Of a stretch of 5,488 bases of DNA, positions 1-4,804 are shown piece by piece. A program made the translations under genes and the position numbers. Every line of letters starts with the position of its first letter. The stretch's first letter is position 1. Origin of the DNA: Flavobacteriaceae bacterium. GTDB lineage: Bacteria > Bacteroidota > Bacteroidia > Flavobacteriales > Flavobacteriaceae. Location: the NCBI GenBank assembly GCA_013003145.1, contig JABDLH010000246.1:1-5488 (forward strand), read 5' to 3'. Below the pieces are notes generated by a model. That model saw only the letters and a list, made by a program, of their open reading frames with translations, had not been told where the DNA came from and made no database searches.

Positions 1-1
1 C

Positions 2-763
2 CCAACGGGGCTCACCCCTGGAAACGCGGTTCTGAAGTACATTACCGGGTACCTGATAGAACTATCACTGAGTATTGATAATGTATTTGTGATCGCGGTG
101 ATTTTCAGCTCTTTTGCTATCCCAGCAAAATACCAGCACCGGGTACTGTTCTGGGGAATACTGGGAGCCATTGTCTTCAGGGCCATCATGATCGTGTTTG
201 GGGTTGCACTGATCAATAAGTTTGAATGGATCATCTACGTTTTCGGTGTATTCTTATTATATACTGCCTACAAGATGTTTAAATCCGATGCTGAAGATTA
301 TAAGCCCAAAGACTCTTTCGTCTTTAAGCAGGTGAAAAAATTATACCCAATTACTACGGCGATTGATGGTCATAAGTTCTTTATTCGCCGGATGGGAATC
401 AAGGCGGCCACTCCCCTCTTTGTAGCCTTGATCGTCATTGAGCTTACCGATATATTGTTTGCTTTGGATAGCATTCCTGCTATCCTGGCCATAACTTCGG
501 ACCCGTTCATCGTCTTTAGCTCAAATATTCTTGCCATCCTGGGCTTACGGTCTATGTACTTCTTAATTTCACGAATGTTGGCTAAGTTCAGGTACATTCA
601 CTATAGCCTGGTGGTCATATTGGCCTTTGTTGGACTTAAAATGCTCTTCTCGCATTTCCTGCACTTGGAAGAGTGGGTTTCGCTCACGGTGATCCTGGTG
701 GCTCTTCTCGGTGGAATTGCGGCCTCCTTGTTATATCCGGAAAAAGTAGAATTGGACCAATAG
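2..763 (+). CDS. TerC/Alx-family integral membrane protein, 5' end cut by window edge
   Basis: This frame is open from base 2, so the gene starts left of the window. The GTG at 89 is only an internal valine codon, because conserved family sequence lies before it. The visible 253 codons hold about seven hydrophobic segments. Two acidic membrane motifs typical of TerC proteins are clear: ELSLSIDNVF at 59-88 and ELTDILFALDSIPA at about 440-481, followed by DPFIVFSSNILAILGLR. Full-length Alx/TerC proteins have roughly 320-350 residues, so about 70-95 residues are missing. Members sit in the inner membrane; E. coli Alx and Bacillus TerC homologues are linked to manganese export, and others to tellurite resistance, so metal-ion export is the likely role here. 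No tellurite (ter) genes lie nearby. It converges on the next gene with two bases between stop codons, and I see no terminator there. Confidence 0.93.
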   Translation, partial: PTGLTPGNAVLKYITGYLIELSLSIDNVFVIAVIFSSFAIPAKYQHRVLFWGILGAIVFRAIMIVFGVALINKFEWIIYVFGVFLLYTAYKMFKSDAEDYKPKDSFVFKQVKKLYPITTAIDGHKFFIRRMGIKAATPLFVALIVIELTDILFALDSIPAILAITSDPFIVFSSNILAILGLRSMYFLISRMLAKFRYIHYSLVVILAFVGLKMLFSHFLHLEEWVSLTVILVALLGGIAASLLYPEKVELDQ

Positions 764-765
764 AA

Positions 766-1104
766 TTAGCAGTGCATTCTGGCCATGCCAATGTACTCCA
801 GGACGCTGCGTTCCAGTTCCTGGAACTCCCTGATCCTGTCGCGGAATAATTCTAACTGATCTCCTATAGCCTGTTTTTGCTCTTTCATAGTAGAGATAAG
901 CTCCTGGTTTCCTGATATTAAATTTTCCAGGCGACGTTTCAGAGATTCAAATCGCACAAATAAGCTGTACGTCTTGGGTTCACATACATAGGACTTGAGG
1001 GTATCACTTAATCCTTGTAATTCTTGATTGGTCCTTTCCAGTCTATGGATCACATGACTGGTACTTTGTAAGGACCGCTTTGAGGTTGTCTGTAGGGTTC
1101 TCAT
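766..1104 (-). CDS. Hypothetical 112-residue coiled-coil protein
   Basis: I do not recognise this protein. It has 112 residues, starts at an ATG (1104-1102) and ends in TAA. It has no signal peptide or membrane segment, so it is probably cytoplasmic. Residues of about 15-40 and 50-105 are rich in Leu, Glu, Gln, Arg and Lys with heptad-like spacing (for example RLERTNQELQGLSDTLKSY and ESLKRRLENLISGNQELIS), which predicts two long helices, probably a coiled-coil hairpin or oligomer. The N-terminus is Thr/Ser-rich and basic, and there are cysteines at positions 41 and 112. The tight fit against the terC-family stop codon and lack of a competing frame support it as a real gene. No strong promoter is visible upstream on its strand. 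Confidence 0.7.
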   Translation of the reverse strand: MRTLQTTSKRSLQSTSHVIHRLERTNQELQGLSDTLKSYVCEPKTYSLFVRFESLKRRLENLISGNQELISTMKEQKQAIGDQLELFRDRIREFQELERSVLEYIGMARMHC

Positions 1105-1239
1105 GAAGTAGGTATAGAGTTAAAAATTTTTGTTTTCGCGTATAATAAGGTACGAAAAAAACTTAACCGTCAGACGCTCTAATGATCAGAAAATCAGACT
1201 TTAACTTTTTATTGAAGATTTGTTTACATCACGACAATT

Positions 1240-1269
1240 TTTGAGAGATCAGGAGCAAAAATAAATTTG
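1240..1269 (+). promoter_or_regulatory. Bacteroidota-type promoter for hpf and the ArsC-fold gene
   Basis: TTTG at 1240-1243 (-33 element) and TAAATTTG at 1262-1269 (-7 element, a perfect TAnnTTTG) are separated by 18 bases, within the spacing known for primary sigma-factor promoters in Flavobacterium and Bacteroides. Transcription should start near 1274-1277, giving a leader of about 40 bases before the ATG at 1317. The last bases of the leader are A-rich (caaagaaaaaacaact) with no Shine-Dalgarno sequence, which is usual in this phylum. Confidence 0.75.
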
Positions 1270-1316
1270 GAATTGGGTCCACGTCGTCATATCTTGAATT
1301 CAAAGAAAAAACAACT

Positions 1317-1619
1317 ATGAATATAAATTTTGAGTACGACGGCGTATCGGCCAGTGCGAGACTAGAAGAGATGGCCACGAAGAAACTGGATAAACTGGTT
1401 GATAAATATGATTTTATAGTCCGTGCTGATGTTTTCTTTAAAAAAGAAAAAAGCTCTGACCCGGAAGAGGGAAAGGTCTGCAATATAAGGCTAAGTGTCC
1501 CCGGTCCAAGACTGTTCGCAGAGGCGAGCAATGATACTTTTGAGGAATCAATCGCGGAGTCCACAGACGAACTGGAAAGACAATTAAAAAAGAAAAAGGA
1601 AAAAATGAAATCTCATTAA
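1317..1619 (+). CDS. hpf: Short ribosome hibernation promoting factor (HPF/RaiA family)
   Basis: The 100-residue protein fits the short HPF/YfiA (RaiA) family, which binds the 30S subunit across the mRNA and tRNA channel and stores ribosomes in an inactive state during starvation or stress. Visible family features are the N-terminal strand MNINFEYDGV, the helix LEEMATKKLDKLVDKYD (about residues 17-33), the strand ADVFFKKEKSS, the strand CNIRLSVPGPRLFAEA, and the amphipathic helix FEESIAESTDELERQLKKKKEK ending in a lysine-rich tail. There is no C-terminal dimerisation domain, so this is the short form. Its own promoter lies about 50 bases upstream. The next gene starts four bases after its stop, so the two are probably co-transcribed. 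From memory, Bacteroidota often have an hpf near the tuf/tRNA locus; this different setting suggests that it could be a second copy. Confidence 0.9.
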   Translation: MNINFEYDGVSASARLEEMATKKLDKLVDKYDFIVRADVFFKKEKSSDPEEGKVCNIRLSVPGPRLFAEASNDTFEESIAESTDELERQLKKKKEKMKSH

Positions 1620-1623
1620 TCCG

Positions 1624-2082
1624 ATGGAAGACGATATGAGTGTTTTAGCAACAGATAAACGACAATTAACCCTTATCTACAACTCGGAGACCAGCCTGGG
1701 GAAACAGACCGTTGGTTATGTGGAATCTTCAGGCGATAAGATCCAGATGGTAGACATTTCCAAGACATCTCTCGGAGATACGGTATGGGTCTCCCTTGCG
1801 GAGGGGCTTAATAAACCCTTAGGTAAAATACTGGCTACAGATCACCCGGATGCCCCGGAGATCGAAGGAGCCAATTTTAGCACGGATGATTGGTTAAAAC
1901 TTATTAAGAAAAACCCTGTACTGCTGCAGCAACCCATAGCGGTTAACGGAGATGATTACCTGCAGGTAGACACCCCATCAAGGATTCTTAAATTTTTCGA
2001 CGTGGATACCGCCGGCCTTGACAAAAAGCCGTTAGGTGAAGAACCGTCTACGGATGCAAATGATGAAGAGCCCTTTGTTTAA
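1624..2082 (+). CDS. ArsC/Spx-like thioredoxin-fold protein lacking cysteine
   Basis: The 152-residue protein resembles the arsenate reductase (ArsC/Spx/MgsR) family. The strand LTLIYNSETSLGKQTVGYVE corresponds to the ArsC segment that normally carries the Cys before a helix. VDISKTSLGDTVWVSLAEGL and the LxKKNPxLLxxPIxVxG-like stretch at residues of about 92-108 match the conserved second half (ArsC has NPxLLxRPIV). The whole protein contains no cysteine, so the classical arsenate reductase reaction is not possible. The C-terminal 20 residues are acidic and low complexity. The start may be ATG 1624 or ATG 1636; I kept the first, four bases after the hpf stop. Co-transcription with hpf suggests a role in stress or stationary phase, perhaps as a binding or regulatory protein. 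The function is inferred from fold similarity only. Confidence 0.8.
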   Translation: MEDDMSVLATDKRQLTLIYNSETSLGKQTVGYVESSGDKIQMVDISKTSLGDTVWVSLAEGLNKPLGKILATDHPDAPEIEGANFSTDDWLKLIKKNPVLLQQPIAVNGDDYLQVDTPSRILKFFDVDTAGLDKKPLGEEPSTDANDEEPFV

Positions 2083-2093
2083 GGGCTTTTTTT
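2069..2093 (+). terminator. Intrinsic terminator overlapping the stop codon of the ArsC-fold gene
   Basis: AGCCCTT (2069-2075) pairs with AAGGGCT (2081-2087) around a 5-base loop, followed by a T run continuing to 2093. The TAA stop codon at 2080-2082 lies in the loop and 3' arm. The T run is only on the right, so it terminates rightward transcription from the hpf promoter. The stop codon of the opposing gene (2092-2094) overlaps the T run. Confidence 0.85.
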
Positions 2094-2463
2094 ATGGGTC
2101 AGGTTCATCTTCTTGCCCTGACCTTAAGATCATATCGGCGACCACCTTCTCCCATTGGCTGGTATGAGGACTCAGGTAGAGTTCTTCTAACAATCTCCAC
2201 TTTTTCCGGAAAGACAGGTCCATAGTGTCAATGGCCATTAAACGCGCTTCCAATTCACGTCTGCGATCTTCTTTTAACCGCAATCGCTCCTTCGCACTTA
2301 CGGCAAATTCGGGCTCAAAGCGTGCCATCAGGGTGTGTTTTTTCACCCGCATTTCCTGTATGGAATCCAGGGGAATAGGCGCTTCAGCCTGTGCGCAAAG
2401 GCTGTTTACAGCCATTATAGCACAGCAGACCAGGCCTGTTCTCAGGTAGGCGTATCTGTTCAT
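2092..2463 (-). CDS. Small exported hypothetical protein
   Basis: The 123-residue protein begins with a typical Sec signal peptide: MNRYAYLR, then a hydrophobic core (GLVCCAIMAV), then NSLCAQA with likely cleavage after Ala26 (A-x-A). The Cys at position 23 is preceded by Leu, not the Gly/Ala/Ser of a lipobox, so a lipoprotein is unlikely. The mature part, about 97 residues, is charged and mostly helical (KERLRLKEDRRRELEARL, then FRKKWRLLEELYL) and ends in an acidic DEPDP tail. I do not recognise the family. It is expected in the periplasm or outside the cell. The opposing terminator abuts its 3' end. I see no strong promoter directly upstream: TAGTTTTA on its strand near 2492-2499 is one base from the -7 consensus but has no well-spaced -33 partner. 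Confidence 0.75.
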   Translation of the reverse strand: MNRYAYLRTGLVCCAIMAVNSLCAQAEAPIPLDSIQEMRVKKHTLMARFEPEFAVSAKERLRLKEDRRRELEARLMAIDTMDLSFRKKWRLLEELYLSPHTSQWEKVVADMILRSGQEDEPDP

Positions 2464-2529
2464 TAGTATAGTGTTCTCCCCCCTAAGATATTAAAACTAT
2501 CAATGAATCCCTTTACACTATCGACCAAA

Positions 2530-2589
2530 GGATGAGAAACATCCGGCAACAGCATCCAATGGTTACATTGGAATCAAAGGAGATCTTTG
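2530..2589. repeat. Three consecutive perfect hairpins
   Basis: GGATG (2530-2534) pairs with CATCC (2540-2544) around AGAAA. TCCAATG (2555-2561) pairs with CATTGGA (2566-2572) around GTTA. CAAAG (2575-2579) pairs with CTTTG (2585-2589) around GAGAT. They are separated by ten and two bases. Each is short, and any one could arise by chance; their succession is what deserves attention. None is followed by a T run on either strand. Confidence 0.55.
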
Positions 2590-2592
2590 GAT

Positions 2593-2706
2593 ATAAAATT
2601 GTCATTCAGCCGGTGCCATTCTGCATTTCCCCACGAACGCAGCTATGTCCCTGGGTGCCATTTTTGAAGTATTGGACCCATGACCAACTGAATGACAGTA
2701 CTTTAT
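2593..2706. repeat. Long interrupted inverted repeat enclosing two hairpins
   Basis: GTCATTCAG (2601-2609) is the exact reverse complement of CTGAATGAC (2688-2696). The helix extends outward through 2598-2600 with 2697-2699, including one pair that is U-G only if the plus strand is transcribed, and after a two-base bulge through ATAAA (2593-2597) with TTTAT (2702-2706). Inside, 2621-2642 forms a hairpin (CTGC/GCAG plus TTT/GAA), and 2652-2680 forms another (TGGGT/ACCCA, bulged G, CCA/TGG). The wobble pairs favour a plus-strand RNA. Confidence 0.5.
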
Positions 2707-2727
2707 GGCATATATACGAATTGAAGT

Positions 2728-2768
2728 GATCTTTGGTTCTTCCCCAGGCAGGAAAATCTTCAAAGATC
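2728..2768 (-). repeat. Two-part stem-loop downstream of the carrier protein gene
   Basis: GATCTTTG (2728-2735) is the exact reverse complement of CAAAGATC (2761-2768), with an inner stem between 2738-2743 and 2751-2756. One inner pair (2739 with 2755) is a G-U wobble on the minus strand but a C-A mismatch on the plus strand, so a minus-strand transcript folds better. It lies about 70 bases past the carrier protein stop codon and has no T run, so it may be an mRNA 3'-end or processing stem rather than an intrinsic terminator. Confidence 0.45.
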
Positions 2769-2837
2769 GCCATGGACGAATAAGACTCTCCTAATTTACA
2801 AACTGAATATCCAGTGCTAATACATCTCCACCCTTGA

Positions 2838-3089
2838 CTAAGAAGATCTTTTTCTTTCGATGATCACCATTGCATCCCTGACGGTCTGCATGGCTTCCAT
2901 ATCCTCATTTTCCAAGACGATATCAAATTCATCCTCCACATCCAGGACAATATCCACCAAGTTGGCGGAATTGATATTGAGTTCTTTCAGAAAATGACTG
3001 TCCATCCCGATCTCGTCAACGCTGACATCGTCCGGGAGATATGGACTCACTATAGTTTTTAGTTTTTGATAATATTGGGGTTCTGTCAT
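2838..3089 (-). CDS. Acyl carrier protein with atypical phosphopantetheine motif
   Basis: The 83-residue acidic protein is the usual length of a free-standing acyl carrier protein. Ser41, in ELNINSANLVDIVLDVEDEF, aligns with the serine that receives the 4'-phosphopantetheine arm, followed by the conserved helix II that partner enzymes recognise (LVDIVLDVEDEFDI). The usual Asp-Ser-Leu is replaced by Asn-Ser-Ala, which marks it as a specialised carrier rather than the housekeeping AcpP. It is the last gene of the operon; its ATG lies three bases after the ketosynthase stop, suggesting translational coupling. It most likely carries the growing acyl chain for the three enzymes encoded upstream. 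The C-terminus is basic (ERKRSS). Confidence 0.9.
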   Translation of the reverse strand: MTEPQYYQKLKTIVSPYLPDDVSVDEIGMDSHFLKELNINSANLVDIVLDVEDEFDIVLENEDMEAMQTVRDAMVIIERKRSS

Positions 3090-3092
3090 AGT

Positions 3093-4367
3093 TCAGTCGG
3101 TAATTTTTTTAAAGATAACACAGGCATTAACATCGCCAAAACCAAAACTGGCCTTTGCAATTACTTCAGGTGATACGTTCAGCGTACTTAACGGAACCCG
3201 GGATCGATGAACTTTTTGTTCGATGGCAGGATTGAGGTCTTCACAATTGAGGTTCCCATATACTTTTGCGTCTCTCAACTGCAAAACGGCTCCAACACTT
3301 TCGATGCTGCCGGCAGCTGCAAGGCAATGCCCCAAGGTACTTTTAAATGAATTTATATAAGGAAAGTCTTGCCCTTCGCGCCCCAAGGCTATCGACCAGT
3401 TCTCGATTTCTTCGGAATCCTTACTGGTGGCTGTCAGGTGCCCGTTAATGAGGTCGATTTCCCCGGCACTGATCCCGGCAGTCGATAAGGACTCTGCTAT
3501 ACATCGACGAACAGCAATAGGATTAGGCGCTGTCATACTCCCCCCCTGCCGCTGACCGCCGCTGTTAACCGCACCACCCAGAACTTCTGCATAGATGCGC
3601 GCTCCCCTATTCCTCGCGCTTTCCAGGGACTCCAGTACCATCGCTCCGGCCCCACTACCCGGAACAAAGCCTGCAGCCGTACTACTCATTGGCCTGCTGG
3701 CTTTTTCTGCAGCATCATTATATGCCCGTGGTAGAATTCGCAAGGCATCAAAACCACCCCAGATATAAGGTCCGCTGTCACTACTACTCCCCACCAGGAT
3801 TTTCTGGGCATTACCCTGCCGTATTCGCTCCCAGGCCATCAATATTCCCTCTGTGCCCGTGGTGCAGGCCGAAGAATTAGCAGTTACCTGGTTTCCGCAT
3901 CCAAGTATCCCACCCAGGTAAGCACTTATTCCACTAGCCATAGTATGCACGACAGCTGTGCTTCCTAATCGCCGTACTTGTCCAAGATCTATTTGGGAAA
4001 CTGATTCCCGGAAGCGGTCAACCCCCAATAAACCTGTTCCGAAAATAATACCACTGTCCCAATCCGGCGGCCCCTCTTTCTCTATTCCTAAACCGGCATC
4101 CTGCCAGGCATCAACACCGGCAATGACCCCATATACTAGCCCGGAACCGGGATCACTTTTTAGCTGAGTAGATGTAAAGTAATTGTTTAAGTCAACATGT
4201 TCAATATTAGGTTTTCCAGCAATTTGACATCCAAATTTTAACTCTTTTAATTCTGGCTGGAAACGAATTCCGCTCTTTCCTTCGGCAAGGGCTTTGGAGA
4301 ATGCATCCAGCCCAACCGCATTCGGAGCACAAACTCCCATACCCGTCACCACTACCCTCTTATTCAT
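3093..4367 (-). CDS. Beta-ketoacyl-ACP synthase, FabF/KAS II-like
   Basis: The 424-residue protein has the usual length and motifs of a condensing enzyme that extends an acyl chain with malonyl-ACP. It opens with RVVVTGMGVCAPNAVG. The active-site Cys168 lies in NSSACTTGTEG, the first catalytic His310 in INGHLTATSKDSEE, Lys342 in SFKSTLGH, and the second His347 in TLGHCLAAAGS; all of the Cys-His-His triad is present, so it is a true ketosynthase and not a chain-length factor. SFGFGDVNACVIF near the end matches the FabF loop SFGFGGTN. One oddity is GHLTAT where FabF enzymes have AHGTST. Its start overlaps the dehydratase stop by eight bases (ATGAATAA), and its stop is three bases before the carrier protein. 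The context suggests specialised acyl or polyketide synthesis rather than bulk fatty-acid synthesis. Confidence 0.93.
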   Translation of the reverse strand: MNKRVVVTGMGVCAPNAVGLDAFSKALAEGKSGIRFQPELKELKFGCQIAGKPNIEHVDLNNYFTSTQLKSDPGSGLVYGVIAGVDAWQDAGLGIEKEGPPDWDSGIIFGTGLLGVDRFRESVSQIDLGQVRRLGSTAVVHTMASGISAYLGGILGCGNQVTANSSACTTGTEGILMAWERIRQGNAQKILVGSSSDSGPYIWGGFDALRILPRAYNDAAEKASRPMSSTAAGFVPGSGAGAMVLESLESARNRGARIYAEVLGGAVNSGGQRQGGSMTAPNPIAVRRCIAESLSTAGISAGEIDLINGHLTATSKDSEEIENWSIALGREGQDFPYINSFKSTLGHCLAAAGSIESVGAVLQLRDAKVYGNLNCEDLNPAIEQKVHRSRVPLSTLNVSPEVIAKASFGFGDVNACVIFKKITD

Positions 4368-4803
4368 AGCCTTGTTTTAGCTGCATTCCTGCCAATACCC
4401 CTTTACAAACCAACTTATCTTCAGCATTCCACATCCAAACCTTGCATTTTAGTTTTCCAAACCTGAAATATATTTTTTCGGATCTAACTTTTACCTGTTC
4501 ACCGGGCATAACCGGGATTAAATACTCCATCTCTGCACTGCTGAGCGCAAAAGCCGTTTCCGGCGCCTCTTCTTTGGCTGTTAAAAAAATCCCCAGGCAC
4601 ACCAAGCCGATCTGGGCGCAGCATTCAGTTAACAATACCCCGGGAATTACAGCCTTTTTCTTAAAATGTCCCTGGTATACCACCGATTGCTTTCTAAATA
4701 TATAATGGCCTGTCACTCCCTCCTCCCCTGCCTGTTCCAGGCTGTCGACAAAGACAAAGGGTTTGCCATAGGGTAACCGTAAAATAATCTCGCTTGTTTC
4801 CAT
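4360..4803 (-). CDS. Hotdog-fold 3-hydroxyacyl-ACP dehydratase, FabZ-like
   Basis: The 147-residue protein matches FabZ in length and layout. LPYGKPFVFVDSLEQ corresponds to FabZ LPHRYPFLLVDRV; the motif YQGHFKKKAVIPGVLLTECC corresponds to [20 protein letters not shown]. Catalytic His46 and Glu60 are both present, so it should dehydrate 3-hydroxyacyl-ACP to trans-2-enoyl-ACP. ALSSAEMEYLIPVMPGEQV is the usual substrate-tunnel strand. The C-terminal half is rich in Cys, Trp and Lys (KLKCKVWMWNAEDKLVCKG). The ATG is one base after the reductase stop, and its last eight bases overlap the ketosynthase start, so the genes are probably translated in a coupled manner. Confidence 0.9.
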   Translation of the reverse strand: METSEIILRLPYGKPFVFVDSLEQAGEEGVTGHYIFRKQSVVYQGHFKKKAVIPGVLLTECCAQIGLVCLGIFLTAKEEAPETAFALSSAEMEYLIPVMPGEQVKVRSEKIYFRFGKLKCKVWMWNAEDKLVCKGVLAGMQLKQGYE

Positions 4804-4804
4804 A

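Larger units (their letters stand above)
2464..2837. other. 374-base region without a convincing gene, rich in inverted repeats
   Basis: No frame here encodes a protein I recognise. Two short open frames exist: a 65-codon one on the plus strand (2532-2729) and a 55-codon one on the minus strand (2606-2773). They overlap each other and lack supporting signals. What stands out is secondary structure: three perfect small hairpins in a row, a longer interrupted helix enclosing two more hairpins, and a two-part stem-loop nearer the carrier protein gene. GATCTTTGG occurs twice in direct orientation (2582-2590 and 2728-2736). No plus-strand promoter of the TTTG/TAnnTTTG kind was found, nor a clear minus-strand terminator. 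It could be a structured RNA, a small non-coding repeat element, or a decayed gene. Confidence 0.6.

Noticed and set aside
1141..1146. TATAAT, like an E. coli -10 box
   Set aside because: Bacteroidota primary promoters do not use this box, and there is no matching -35 element.
1256..1263. TATTTTTG on the minus strand, a possible -7 box for the 112-residue gene
   Set aside because: It overlaps the better plus-strand promoter and has no -33 TTG at the right distance.
1229..1564. 111-codon open frame opposite hpf
   Set aside because: It is antisense to a clearly recognised gene and has a low-complexity Ser/Leu/Phe composition typical of shadow frames.
2531..2557. Resemblance to SAM-I riboswitch core (GAAAC...CGGCAAC)
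   Set aside because: Only this short stretch matches; the P1 arms and the rest of the aptamer are missing and no methionine or SAM gene follows.
2532..2729. 65-codon open frame on the plus strand
   Set aside because: It has no promoter or recognisable family, an unusual composition rich in Trp, Pro and His, and it lies over the inverted repeats.
2606..2773. 55-codon open frame on the minus strand starting MAIFEDFPAWGRTKDH
   Set aside because: Its composition is not absurd and it could be a gene fragment, but it is short, unrecognised, overlaps the plus-strand frame, and ends inside the helix arm, so I did not call it.
2464..2837. Possible integron attC site, CRISPR repeat, tRNA, tmRNA, SRP RNA or RNase P RNA
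   Set aside because: I looked for the conserved attC core ends, regularly spaced repeats and the conserved cores of these RNAs and found none.
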